Source of the DNA: Persicitalea sp038235275
Lineage (GTDB): Bacteria > Bacteroidota > Bacteroidia > Cytophagales > Spirosomataceae
DNA length: 64,000 bases
Reading direction: 5' to 3'
NCBI GenBank assembly: GCA_038235275.1
Contig: JBBSUC010000012.1
Location: 1-64,000, forward strand
This document shows positions 16,915 through 25,723 of this stretch, piece after piece. A program made the position numbers and the translations under genes. Below the pieces are notes generated by a model. The model made no database searches and was not told the DNA's origin. It saw only the letters and a list, made by a program, of their open reading frames with translations. The stretch's first letter is position 1, and the number at the start of each line of letters is the position of its first letter.

Positions 16915-18066
16915 ATGAAAAAAATACTCGTTCTATTTTTTGCCTGTTCCGTAACCCTCACTTTTGCCCAAAATATAAAGCCGGAACGCTGGAGTCAAGC
17001 TAAGGCCGATGCCTGGTACGCCAAACAATCGTGGCTTTTCGGCTCCAATTATACGCCGGCCAGTGCCATTAATCAGTTGGAAATGTTCCAGGCCGAGACG
17101 TTCAATCCCAAAGAAATCGACAAAGAACTCGGCTGGGCTGAGGAGTTGGGGGCCACCACGGCTCGCGTCTACCTTCATGACTTACTCTGGCAGGATTCGA
17201 CAGGCTTTAAGAAGCGCCTCGACCAGTTTCTGGACATTGCCGCCAAACATAAGATCAAGCCTATTTTGGTGCTGTTCGACTCCTGCTGGGATCCGTATCC
17301 CAAGCTGGGTCAGCAGCACGAACCCACGCCCGGCGTCCACAATTCCGGCTGGCTGCAAAGCCCCGGTGCGGCGGCACTCACGGATGTGTCGGAATACCCA
17401 CGCCTGAAAGCCTACGTACATGGCGTAGTGGGGGCCTTTGCCAAGGACCCGCGCATTCTACTGTGGGATGTGTGGAACGAACCTGATAACACTAACGACA
17501 GCAGCTACGGCAAGAACAAACTCGACCAGGAACCCGAGCGCAAGCGGGAAATTATCACGCACCTACTGCCCGACGCATTTGCCTGGGCGCGGGCCGTCAA
17601 CCCGACGCAGCCACTATCATCCGGTACCTGGATTTTTAGCAAAGACCGCGACGTGAGCAATCCGAAGAACTGGAGCGCGATGGAGAAAGTGCAATATGAA
17701 AACTCCGATATTCTGACCTTCCACCACTACAATGGGCCCGAAGAGTTCGAGCAGGTCATCAAGCAACTGAAAACCCAGAACCGCCCGATGATTTGCACCG
17801 AATTTATGGCACGGGGAAACGGCAGCAAGTTTCAGACGCACTTGCCAATTGCCAAAAAGTACAACGTCGGAATGGTCAACTGGGGCTTCGTGGCTGGAAA
17901 AACCCAAACCTACCTGCCCTGGGATAGCTGGCAGAACCCCTACACCAATGGCCGGGAGCCGAAAATCTGGTTCCACGAAATCCTGAAAAGCGACGGGACG
18001 CCCATCGATCCCGAAGAAACGGCAGCGATCAAGAAGGCGACCGGGCGGCCTTCCGCAGGGAAATGA
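16915..18066 (+). CDS. Secreted TIM-barrel glycoside hydrolase (GH5/GH2-like cellulase fold)
   Basis: A clear signal peptide (about 1-18, ending TFAQ) is followed by a clan GH-A TIM barrel. The acid/base candidate is E189 in WDVWNEPD, and the nucleophile candidate is E296 in ICTEFMAR. RVYLHDL, LFDSCWDP and LTFHHYNG supply other family-typical strand ends. The product has 383 residues. The enzyme acts outside the cytoplasm on a beta-linked glycan, but the substrate cannot be told from sequence. It is a single plus-strand gene, convergent with the zinc metalloprotease, with a GAATGA-type inverted repeat in the 71-base gap between the two stops. Confidence 0.85.
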   Translation: MKKILVLFFACSVTLTFAQNIKPERWSQAKADAWYAKQSWLFGSNYTPASAINQLEMFQAETFNPKEIDKELGWAEELGATTARVYLHDLLWQDSTGFKKRLDQFLDIAAKHKIKPILVLFDSCWDPYPKLGQQHEPTPGVHNSGWLQSPGAAALTDVSEYPRLKAYVHGVVGAFAKDPRILLWDVWNEPDNTNDSSYGKNKLDQEPERKREIITHLLPDAFAWARAVNPTQPLSSGTWIFSKDRDVSNPKNWSAMEKVQYENSDILTFHHYNGPEEFEQVIKQLKTQNRPMICTEFMARGNGSKFQTHLPIAKKYNVGMVNWGFVAGKTQTYLPWDSWQNPYTNGREPKIWFHEILKSDGTPIDPEETAAIKKATGRPSAGK

Positions 18067-18071
18067 ATGTA

Positions 18072-18126
18072 GAATGATGAGTGATGAAAGATGAATGATT
18101 ACAATATCACTTATCACTCATCATTC
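18072..18126. terminator. Inverted repeat between convergent genes, possible bidirectional terminator
   Basis: GAATGATGAGTGAT at 18072-18085 is perfectly complementary to 18113-18126 (14 pairs) across a 27-base loop. It lies between two convergent stops (18066 and 18138), where a two-way terminator would be expected. There is no clean U-tract. The arms belong to the GAATGA repeat family seen elsewhere in the window. Confidence 0.5.
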
Positions 18127-18137
18127 ATCACTTTCTT

Positions 18138-20618
18138 TCACCCTTTCGAAGGATTCAAAATATTTTCAATCCGCACCATCGCATCCTGAATATGATAGCG
18201 CGTCAGTTCGTCTTTGTAGCGGTTCTGGGCGGACTTTAATTGCTGCTGTAGTTTCACCAACTCGCCACGCGCGATGGAGCGGATATCGGATTGACTGATT
18301 TCGACGGCTGTCGTGCTGCGGCCCGTGGGCTTTTCGTTTAGCAGATAGTTCAGGCGGTCCAAATAAGCCTTTTGCAGGTTGCGGCGGTAAATATCGATGG
18401 CTGCGCCTTTATACTCTTCGCTCCAGATTCCTCGCTGGAGTTGACTTACCATGTCGAGAGCGTTGTATTTCACCCCGTTCACTTCGTTTTCCATGAGCCG
18501 GGCCATGCGGTCGGGCGAAAGCAGGCTGTTCAGGTGCCGCACTTGCAGGGAGCGGATTTCGTCCACGTAGTTGGCATGGTGCGTATTGCGCGAAATTTTG
18601 GCTTCGTGCAGCCAATCCGGTGACGAAAAAGCATTGTCCAACAACCAATTGACCGAAATCATCTGCGTTTTGGCATCCACCGGAACGTAAATATATCCTT
18701 CCTGATTGGGTTTCAGACGATTTTCTTCGACGCCGCCTACGTTGGTCGCCACGTGGCCAATATAACGGCTCCAAACACTCAGCAATTCATCGTACAACTC
18801 TTCCAGGTTGTCGTAATCGTTGGTTTTTGCGGCGGTCCATTCGTAGAGCTTCGGGGCCACGAGTTTCAGGTTTTTTAAGCCGTAAGTACTGGCCTGGATC
18901 AGGTCGGCTCCTACGTTTTCGGTTTGGCTTTCGGGATCGTAGCCGCCGCTGCCGCTGCCAAATTGGTAGATCGGATCGCCCGATTTTTCATTGATCCATT
19001 TTGAAAGCGTCGGCACTTCGGCTTCGGCGCTTTTGGCGTCGGGTAGGTAACGGTAGCCCCAGTTGATGGCGTAGTGGTCGTACGGGCCCAACTGACGCAC
19101 GAATCGAATGCCCTGGTCACCGGGCTGCGCCACGTAATTGAAACGGGCGTAGTCCATAATGGTGGCCGCGATGCCGTATTTTTGGGTGAAAGCCCCTGAG
19201 CGCAGCGAATCGGTGGGATAGGCCGCACTGGCTTTCATGTTGTGCGGCAGGCCCAGCGCGTGACCTACCTCGTGCGTGATAACCTCCTTCATCATTTCGC
19301 CTAGATCGTCTATCGGCGTGTCCAGGGTGCGGGCGGTGGGATTGGCGGCACCCGTTTCCAGCAGGTAGCGGTTGCGGTAGGAGCGCAGGTGGTTGTGGTA
19401 CCAAATGATGTCGCTCTCGATGATCTCGCCCGAACGCGGGTCCGACACGCTTGGTCCCACGGCGTTGCGGGTGGTGCTGGCCACGTAGCGAATCACCGAG
19501 TAACGCACATCTTCGGGGCTAAAATCAGGGTCTTCGGCCGCCGTGGGCGGGTCTTTGGCAATAATGGCGTTTTTGAAACCCTTCGTCTCGAAGGCTTCCT
19601 GCCATTGCTCCACGCCCGCCTTAATGTAGGGCCGCAGCTTGTCGGGCGTGGCCGGATCGAGGTAATAGACGATGGGCTTGATGGGTTCCACCAACTCACC
19701 GCGCCGGTAGGCGGCAATGTCTGTGGGCACCAGTTTCCAGCGACGGATGTAGGCTTTTTCGTCGGCTTTGAGGGCTTCGGAGCCGTAGTCGAGTTGTTTG
19801 AAATTAAAATAACCCACGCGGTAGTCATCGATGCGCGGCTGCATGGGGATTTTTGGTAAAAGCACCATCGACTGGTTCATCAAGAGACTGATGGCTCCCG
19901 TCTCGGAGTTGGAAGGCGGTTCGGCGGCTTCGAAGGTGAAGTCCTGTTTGACCTCGATGTTGAGCGGAAAACTTTTGGCACTTTGAATGAAGCTCCGGCT
20001 GTCGTCCAACTTGCTAACTTTGTACGTCTTTCGCATTTCGGCGTTCAGACCGCTGAACAATTTCACATCACTGGACAAAAACTTCGTCACGTCGATCACG
20101 TAAGCGGAGGAGTCCTTGGAAAGCGCGGCAATGTCGAAGGCGTAAATCGTCGGCTGGTAGTTGTTGGCCTGCACCGACAAGTTGATCGGCAGCGAATCGG
20201 CGGCCACCGAGCGGTATGATTTGGTTTTCAACACGATTTTGTCGTTGAACTTCTGCCACTCCACCATCTGCTCGTTCACCGACGAACCCGCGTTGACGTA
20301 GCCGCCACCCAGCCCCGAGGGAAGGTTGACGAATCGGCTGACCCACAGGAAATCACGCAGGAGTAGTGAGTCGGGTATTTCGTAAAAATATTTTTCGCCT
20401 ACCTTGTGAATCGTGAACACGCCCGAGTCAGACACGGCTTCCTTTGTAATAACGGCCTTGTAGGGCTTCATGGCCGTTTTGGTCTTGCTTTTGTCGGTGC
20501 TGTCGGATTTGGTTTCGGCAGTGGTGGCAGTACTTGGAGCCACCTTTGATGTGGAACAGGAAATTTGAAAAAAGGCCAGAAAGCAGAATAAGCCGCCCGC
20601 CCGGTAAAATATTGACAT
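18138..20618 (-). CDS. Zinc-dependent metalloprotease lipoprotein (DUF5117/DUF5118 type)
   Basis: The protein starts with a signal peptide and a Cys near residue 21 (FQISCSTS), so it is probably a lipoprotein. The metzincin-like zinc site is HEVGHALGLPH, with H449, E450, H453 and H459. DYARFNYVAQPGD after it fits the Met-turn region. The 826-residue length, the long N-terminal beta-rich region and the C-terminal helical region match the large Bacteroidota family annotated as zinc-dependent metalloprotease with DUF5117/DUF5118 domains. It is likely anchored in the outer membrane or periplasm and cleaves proteins. It is a single gene, divergent from a bicupin gene 81 bases away. The substrate is unknown. 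Confidence 0.9.
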   Translation of the reverse strand: MSIFYRAGGLFCFLAFFQISCSTSKVAPSTATTAETKSDSTDKSKTKTAMKPYKAVITKEAVSDSGVFTIHKVGEKYFYEIPDSLLLRDFLWVSRFVNLPSGLGGGYVNAGSSVNEQMVEWQKFNDKIVLKTKSYRSVAADSLPINLSVQANNYQPTIYAFDIAALSKDSSAYVIDVTKFLSSDVKLFSGLNAEMRKTYKVSKLDDSRSFIQSAKSFPLNIEVKQDFTFEAAEPPSNSETGAISLLMNQSMVLLPKIPMQPRIDDYRVGYFNFKQLDYGSEALKADEKAYIRRWKLVPTDIAAYRRGELVEPIKPIVYYLDPATPDKLRPYIKAGVEQWQEAFETKGFKNAIIAKDPPTAAEDPDFSPEDVRYSVIRYVASTTRNAVGPSVSDPRSGEIIESDIIWYHNHLRSYRNRYLLETGAANPTARTLDTPIDDLGEMMKEVITHEVGHALGLPHNMKASAAYPTDSLRSGAFTQKYGIAATIMDYARFNYVAQPGDQGIRFVRQLGPYDHYAINWGYRYLPDAKSAEAEVPTLSKWINEKSGDPIYQFGSGSGGYDPESQTENVGADLIQASTYGLKNLKLVAPKLYEWTAAKTNDYDNLEELYDELLSVWSRYIGHVATNVGGVEENRLKPNQEGYIYVPVDAKTQMISVNWLLDNAFSSPDWLHEAKISRNTHHANYVDEIRSLQVRHLNSLLSPDRMARLMENEVNGVKYNALDMVSQLQRGIWSEEYKGAAIDIYRRNLQKAYLDRLNYLLNEKPTGRSTTAVEISQSDIRSIARGELVKLQQQLKSAQNRYKDELTRYHIQDAMVRIENILNPSKG

Positions 20619-20699
20619 GAGTTTGTTGGGTTATTTAAATAAAAAAATGGTATTTGGTTCGGTTCTTTAAATATAGACCCCCTTTCTTGAAAAAAGCCC

Positions 20700-21488
20700 A
20701 TGAACTTCCATTTTCTATTCGACAGCCGGCACTTTTTTCTGCAAATGATGATGGCCTTTTCTTTCACTGCTAATGCTCAATCCACCCTGATCCCGGCGAA
20801 TGTTTACCGTTGGGCCGCAGCTCCTTTGACTAAAAACGCCCACTCGCAGCAGCGCGTTTTGTTGGAAGGTGCCACGCCTGCTTTCTCGCATCTGAAAGTT
20901 CATGCTACGACGGTTTCACCGGGTCAAGCTCCGCATCCGGGCCATGCCCATGCCGATGAAGAATTGATTATTGTAAAACAAGGAGAACTCACCGTGACGA
21001 TTGCAGGGAAAACCGGAACGCTCGAAACTGGCAGTATTGCCCTCATCATGCCCCATGATGAACACAGCTTTGAAAACCAGAGTGACCAGCCTGTAACCTA
21101 TTACGTGATGCGTTATGAAGCGACCCGTCCCGAGGCCGAACGTGGTGCGAAGGTGGGTGGTTCGTTTGTAAAACATTGGAAAGAACTGGAATACAAACCG
21201 AATGACAAAGGCGGTCGGCGAAATGTTTTCGATGCCACCACGGCGCAGTCGGAGCGCTTCGAGATGCACGTCACGACCCTGAACGAAGGCTTGATGAGCC
21301 ACCCGCCGCACACGCACCAAGCCGCCGAAATTCTGCTATTGGTCGAAGGCCAGGCCGAAGAGAGTATCGCCGGAAAATGGATTCCTGCCGAGGTTGGAGA
21401 TATTATTTTTTTGCAATCACAGGTTCCGCACGCTATCAGGAACACCGGAAAGGGAGCTTGTACTTATTTTGCCTTTCAGTTTGAGTGA
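20700..21488 (+). CDS. Secreted double-cupin protein
   Basis: Two cupin domains are visible. The first has HPGHAHADEE and later DEHSFEN; the second has HPPHTHQAAE and later VPHAIRN. Each supplies the His/Glu metal-binding set. The N-terminus is hydrophobic and ends AFSFTANAQS, consistent with a signal peptide, so it probably acts in the periplasm. A later in-frame ATG (near codon 16) could give a shorter signal sequence. At 262 residues it resembles bicupins such as ureidoglycine aminohydrolase, but export argues against a purine-catabolic role. The stop is 10 bases from the convergent lysA stop. Reaction unknown. Confidence 0.8.
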   Translation: MNFHFLFDSRHFFLQMMMAFSFTANAQSTLIPANVYRWAAAPLTKNAHSQQRVLLEGATPAFSHLKVHATTVSPGQAPHPGHAHADEELIIVKQGELTVTIAGKTGTLETGSIALIMPHDEHSFENQSDQPVTYYVMRYEATRPEAERGAKVGGSFVKHWKELEYKPNDKGGRRNVFDATTAQSERFEMHVTTLNEGLMSHPPHTHQAAEILLLVEGQAEESIAGKWIPAEVGDIIFLQSQVPHAIRNTGKGACTYFAFQFE

Positions 21489-21498
21489 GCAGCAAACC

Positions 21499-22704
21499 TC
21501 ATTCCCCCAAATTGAGCTGCGTCCGCAGTAAGTCGTCCAGCGTGTCGCGCCGCCGCACCAGCCGTGCTACGCCTCCATCGACCAGCACCTCAGCGGGCCG
21601 GTAGCGGGCGTTGTAGTGCGAACTCATCGTGAAGCCGTAGGCCCCCGCATTCAGGAAAGCCAGCACGTCGCCGGGCCGCACTTCGGGCAATTCGCGGTCG
21701 GTGGCGAAGGTGTCCGTTTCGCAGATGTAGCCTACTACGTCGTAATTCCGAACCGGTCCATGGGGATTGGAAAGATTTAAAATGTGGTGATACGCCCCGT
21801 ACATCATGGGCCGGATAAGGTGGTTAAGTCCCGAATCTACGTGGACGAAGTCGCGGGCGGGGTCTTCTTTGATGACCGTGGCCCGTACCAATAACTGTCC
21901 GCATTCACTCACGAGGTACTTACCCGGTTCGAACCACAGTTGAAGCTTGCGGCCGTAATTTTTGCAAAAATTCTGAAAACCCCGCGTGATGTCGGCCCCC
22001 AGCCGTGGCATATCGGTCGTGACGTCGCCGGGTTTGTAGGCCACCTTGAAGCCGCCACCCAGATCGATTATTTGTAAATCGGGAAAGCGCATGGCCGCTT
22101 TGAAAATCACCTCCGAAGCTTGCAGAAAAGCTGCGGCTTCTTTGATGTCGGAACCCGTATGCTGGTGCAGGCCGATAATTTTGAGGTCGTAACGCTCTAC
22201 CACCGCCAGAATATCATCCAGAAGGAGGATCGAAATTCCGAATTTTGAATCGCTGTGACCCGTCATAATCTTTGCGTTGCCGCCCGCCGCTACGTTTGGC
22301 TTCAACCGAATCAGGCAGGGCCGCGAACCGCCGTAAGTTTCACCGAACCATTCAAGCAGCGGCAGACTGTCCACATTGATTTTAGCGCCCGCTTCCACCG
22401 CCTCCCGCACTTCCTCAAAAGGAACACCGCTGGGCGTAAACGTAATCTGCTCCGGGGCATAACCCGCCAGCAGCGCCATCCGCATTTCCCCCACCGAAAC
22501 CACGTCGATCTCCACGTCCAAGCCGCGCATCAGCCGCAGAATGGCCAAGTTGGTGTTAGCCTTACAAGCGTATTTGATGCGCATATCCACGTCGGAAAAT
22601 GCATTTTGCAAATTTTTCACTTGGTGCCGAATAATGTCGCCATCATATACGTAGAGCGGCGTGCCGTATTGTTGGGTAAGGTCGAGTAGGGTGGAGGGGT
22701 TCAA
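21499..22704 (-). CDS. lysA: Diaminopimelate decarboxylase
   Basis: This is a fold-type III PLP enzyme with the PLP lysine K48 in KYACKANTN, HQHTGSDI, DLGGGF, WFEPGKYLV and the active-site Cys in YICETDTFA. It converts meso-diaminopimelate to L-lysine, the last step of lysine synthesis, in the cytosol. The 401-residue length is normal. The start is a TTG at 22704 (LNPSTLLDL), since no ATG precedes the conserved LYVYD segment. The gene lies three bases after the pyrF stop on the minus strand, so the two are very likely co-transcribed. The junction contains a short GTTTATGA direct repeat. Confidence 0.95.
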   Translation of the reverse strand: MNPSTLLDLTQQYGTPLYVYDGDIIRHQVKNLQNAFSDVDMRIKYACKANTNLAILRLMRGLDVEIDVVSVGEMRMALLAGYAPEQITFTPSGVPFEEVREAVEAGAKINVDSLPLLEWFGETYGGSRPCLIRLKPNVAAGGNAKIMTGHSDSKFGISILLLDDILAVVERYDLKIIGLHQHTGSDIKEAAAFLQASEVIFKAAMRFPDLQIIDLGGGFKVAYKPGDVTTDMPRLGADITRGFQNFCKNYGRKLQLWFEPGKYLVSECGQLLVRATVIKEDPARDFVHVDSGLNHLIRPMMYGAYHHILNLSNPHGPVRNYDVVGYICETDTFATDRELPEVRPGDVLAFLNAGAYGFTMSSHYNARYRPAEVLVDGGVARLVRRRDTLDDLLRTQLNLGE

Positions 22705-22707
22705 AGT

Positions 22708-23544
22708 TTATGAGTTTATGAGTTTAAAGTCTTCCAAGTACCGTTCCATTTCCCGCTGAATATTCCTTGCTTCGTCCTGGGCTTTTTCGGCGAAGTCGCG
22801 CCCCTTGCTGGCGTAGAGGATGCTGCGGGAGGCGTTGACGAGCAGGCCACATTTCTGGTTCATGCCGTAGCGCGAAACCTCTTCCAGGCTGCCGCCTTGT
22901 GTGCCCACGCCCGGTACGAGCAAGAAATGCTCCGGTACGATTTTGCGGATATGGGCCAGGGCATCGGCTTGCGTAGCACCCACGACGTACATCAGGCGAT
23001 CGGCATCTGCCCAGGATTGGGAGGTGGTCAGTACGTGTTCGTAGAGGGGTTTGCTGCCAATTTTCAGACGCTGGAAATCATCCCCACCTGAATTGGAAGT
23101 GAGGGCCAGTAAGATGACCCACTTATTTTTATATTCTAAAAATGGTTCCACCGAATCGTGTCCCATATAAGGCGCGACCGTCACGGCGTCGAAATTCAAG
23201 CCCGCCGCTGTTTTGTCGAAGAACGTCCGGGCGTACAGGCCGGAGGTGTTGCCGATGTCGCCGCGCTTGGCATCGGCGATGGTGAAGTGACTCTTGGGGA
23301 TATAGTCCAGCGTTTTGCGCAGACTCTCCCATCCTTGCGAACCCTGGGCTTCGTAAAAGGCAATGTTTGGTTTGTAAGCCACGCAAAAATCTGCCGTTGC
23401 GTCGATGATGGCCCGGTTGAAGGCAAAAACCGGGTCGTCTTCCCGCAACAGATGCGGGGGTATTTTGCGTACATCGGTATCGAGGCCCACGCATAGGTAG
23501 GACTTCTTTTCTTTTATTTGTGAATAAAGCGCGTCGTAGGTCAT
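22708..23544 (-). CDS. pyrF: Orotidine 5'-phosphate decarboxylase (long type)
   Basis: The active-site loop DAKRGD (D91, K93, D96) is intact, together with YKPNIAFYE, APYMGHDSVEP and VPGVGTQGG. This is the roughly 275-residue type 2 enzyme found in Bacteroidota, Actinobacteria and Myxococcus rather than the shorter E. coli type. It converts OMP to UMP, the last step of pyrimidine synthesis. The ATG at 23544 is the natural start. It is followed after three bases by lysA. No functional link between the two pathways is implied beyond co-transcription. Divergent from rfbC. Confidence 0.95.
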   Translation of the reverse strand: MTYDALYSQIKEKKSYLCVGLDTDVRKIPPHLLREDDPVFAFNRAIIDATADFCVAYKPNIAFYEAQGSQGWESLRKTLDYIPKSHFTIADAKRGDIGNTSGLYARTFFDKTAAGLNFDAVTVAPYMGHDSVEPFLEYKNKWVILLALTSNSGGDDFQRLKIGSKPLYEHVLTTSQSWADADRLMYVVGATQADALAHIRKIVPEHFLLVPGVGTQGGSLEEVSRYGMNQKCGLLVNASRSILYASKGRDFAEKAQDEARNIQREMERYLEDFKLINS

Positions 23545-23593
23545 TTGTCGGAGAAATAATGCGGCGAAATTACGACCTCTGCCGATAGATTCA

Positions 23594-23601
23594 TAAATTT
23601 G
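23594..23601 (+). promoter_or_regulatory. Candidate -7 element (TAnnTTTG) for rfbC
   Basis: TAAATTTG matches the Bacteroidota -7 consensus and lies 56 bases upstream of the preferred rfbC start. The expected -33 TTG is not clear, so this may be a chance match. Confidence 0.33.
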
Positions 23602-23656
23602 CCGACAAGTAGGAGAAATGCACTCACTAATTCAAACTAACCATAGCCAAACAAAT

Positions 23657-24202
23657 ATGCTGATTCGAGAAACGTCCATTGCGGGATTGGTCGAGATTTT
23701 TCCCCGAATTTTTGAAGATGATCGGGGGGCATTTTTTGAGTCCTATAATCGCGAGGCTTTTGAGAAAGCCGGGATTCCAGCCCATTTTGTGCAGGATAAT
23801 CAGTCTTTCTCGGTCAAAGGCGTACTGCGCGGGCTGCACTTCCAGAATGAACCGTTTGCCCAGGGCAAACTGGTACGGGTCATCATGGGCCGTGTCATCG
23901 ACGTAGCCGTTGACCTCCGTCCCGAATCCCCGACTTTCGGCCAATACGAGCTATTTGAGTTGGACGCCCGGCGCAACAATATGGCCTACATTCCCGAAGG
24001 TTTTGCGCATGGATTTGCGGCGCTGGAAGACTCCATTTTTACCTATAAGTGTACCAATCTTTATAACAAAGCCTGCGAATCGGGTATCATCTGGGACGAC
24101 GCTACGCTGAACATCGACTGGGGCGTAAAAAATCCTATCGTTTCGGAAAAAGACGTCGAACTGCCGACTTTCAAATCACTTTTTGCGAAACAGGTTTCCT
24201 AG
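23657..24202 (+). CDS. rfbC: dTDP-4-dehydrorhamnose 3,5-epimerase
   Basis: The product has the RmlC cupin fold with RGLHFQ (catalytic H61 counting from the preferred start), VDLRPESPTFG, PEGFAHGF (H118) and the Tyr-containing YKCTNLYN segment. It epimerises dTDP-4-keto-6-deoxyglucose on the way to dTDP-L-rhamnose. The start at 23657 (MLIRETSI) is chosen because family members begin close to this motif. An upstream in-frame ATG at 23618 would add 13 unusual residues. The other rml genes are not in the window, so here it stands apart from its pathway. The next gene, a nicotinate phosphoribosyltransferase, begins 18 bases downstream and may be co-transcribed. Confidence 0.92.
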   Translation: MLIRETSIAGLVEIFPRIFEDDRGAFFESYNREAFEKAGIPAHFVQDNQSFSVKGVLRGLHFQNEPFAQGKLVRVIMGRVIDVAVDLRPESPTFGQYELFELDARRNNMAYIPEGFAHGFAALEDSIFTYKCTNLYNKACESGIIWDDATLNIDWGVKNPIVSEKDVELPTFKSLFAKQVS

Positions 24203-24220
24203 TCCAAAGCCATTCGGTCT

Positions 24221-25687
24221 GTGATCAACCGCCTTTACGACACTTCCCTGAGTCTGCTCACTGACCTGTACCAACTTACGATGGCTTACGGCTATTGGAA
24301 GTCGGGCAAGGCAGAGCAGGAAGCGGTATTCAATTTGTATTTTCGGAAACATCCCTTTGGCGGCGGATTTACCGTGGCTTGCGGACTAAGCAGCGTCATC
24401 GGCTATCTGAACGAATACGGTCTTTCTAAAAAAGACGTCAACTACCTGCGTACTCTGACGGGCAGCGATGGGCAGCCGCTTTTTGAGGAAGACTTTTTAC
24501 AATACCTCAAAAACCTGGAATTTAAGTGCGACGTAGCCGCCGTTCCGGAAGGTACCGTTGTGTTTCCCAACGAGCCGCTGCTGCGCATCACCGGGCCGAT
24601 TCTGCAATGTCAGTTGCTGGAAACGCCGCTGCTGAACCTCATCAATTTCCAGACGCTCATCGCCACCAAAGCCGCCCGGATGCGGCTCGTGGCACCCAAT
24701 GACGCTTTGCTGGAATTCGGTCTGCGCCGCGCCCAGGGACCCGACGGCGGCATGACCGCCAGCCGCGCGGCCTACATCGGCGGATTCGATGCCACATCCA
24801 ACGTGCTGGCGGGCAAGCTCTTTGGGATTCCGGTCAAGGGTACCCACGCGCACAGTTGGGTGATGTCGTTTGAAGACGAATTGACTGCTTTTGAGACGTA
24901 TGCTAAATATCTGCCTAATAACGTCACGCTTTTGGTGGATACCTACGACACGATTCAGGGGGTAAAAAACGCCATCACCGTTGGCCGGCAACTCCGGCAG
25001 CGCGGCCACGATTTGGGGGGCATTCGGCTGGATTCGGGCGATTTGGCTTATTTAAGCATCGAGGCCCGCAAACTGCTGGACGCGGCCGGATTTGAGAAAA
25101 CGTCTATCGTGGCCAGCAACGACCTCGACGAACACATTATGGCCAGCCTGAAAAACCAGGGAGCGAAAATCGACGTCTGGGGCGTGGGGACTAAACTCGT
25201 TACCGCTTACGACCAACCCGCCTTGGGCGGCGTGTATAAGCTGGCCGCCCTCAAAAACGAAGCGGGCGCATGGAAAGATAAAGTGAAACTCTCGGAGCAA
25301 ACCATTAAAACCTCCACGCCCGGCATCCAGCAAGTTCGACGCTACCGCAATAACCGAGGCTTCGTGGCTGACATGATTTTCGACGTTCGAGATGAAGTGA
25401 AGGTCGGAAACTCGACCATAATCGACCCTTACGATTTTACCCGTCAGCGTTCTTTTGATCCCAGGCACGATCACGAAGACTTATTGCAACCCATTTTTCA
25501 GGCTGGAAAATTAATTTACGAGCTTCCTTCAATCGAGGAAACGAAGCTTCGCGTTAAGCAGCAACTCTCCCAATTGCACGAAGGCACCAAGCGCTTTGTG
25601 AACCCGCACACCTATCCGGTGGGTCTAGAGAAAAAACTTTTCGACACCAAAACGGCTTTGATTTTGAAACTTCGGGGCGAGAAGTGA
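24221..25687 (+). CDS. pncB: Nicotinate phosphoribosyltransferase
   Basis: The N-terminus LLTDLYQLTMAYGYW, the FGLRRAQG segment, GGFDATSN, GTHAHSWV and IRLDSGDL are hallmarks of the nicotinate phosphoribosyltransferase family. The family converts nicotinate plus PRPP to nicotinate mononucleotide in the NAD salvage pathway. At 488 residues it belongs to the longer subgroup. The start is a GTG at 24221. It follows rfbC by 18 bases and precedes crtD by 36 bases, all on the plus strand, but the three pathways are unrelated and the link is probably only positional. Confidence 0.92.
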   Translation: MINRLYDTSLSLLTDLYQLTMAYGYWKSGKAEQEAVFNLYFRKHPFGGGFTVACGLSSVIGYLNEYGLSKKDVNYLRTLTGSDGQPLFEEDFLQYLKNLEFKCDVAAVPEGTVVFPNEPLLRITGPILQCQLLETPLLNLINFQTLIATKAARMRLVAPNDALLEFGLRRAQGPDGGMTASRAAYIGGFDATSNVLAGKLFGIPVKGTHAHSWVMSFEDELTAFETYAKYLPNNVTLLVDTYDTIQGVKNAITVGRQLRQRGHDLGGIRLDSGDLAYLSIEARKLLDAAGFEKTSIVASNDLDEHIMASLKNQGAKIDVWGVGTKLVTAYDQPALGGVYKLAALKNEAGAWKDKVKLSEQTIKTSTPGIQQVRRYRNNRGFVADMIFDVRDEVKVGNSTIIDPYDFTRQRSFDPRHDHEDLLQPIFQAGKLIYELPSIEETKLRVKQQLSQLHEGTKRFVNPHTYPVGLEKKLFDTKTALILKLRGEK

Positions 25688-25705
25688 GTTCATTGTGAGG
25701 CACAA

Positions 25706-25723
25706 AGTGGCAAAGGCACAAAG
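25706..25723. repeat. Short dispersed element AGTGGCAAAGGCACAAAG, copy 1
   Basis: An 18-base sequence identical to 33122-33139 sits directly before the TTG start of crtD. A shorter related piece occurs in reverse at 38256-38268. It is too short for a mobile element and may belong to a dispersed intergenic repeat family. Confidence 0.7.
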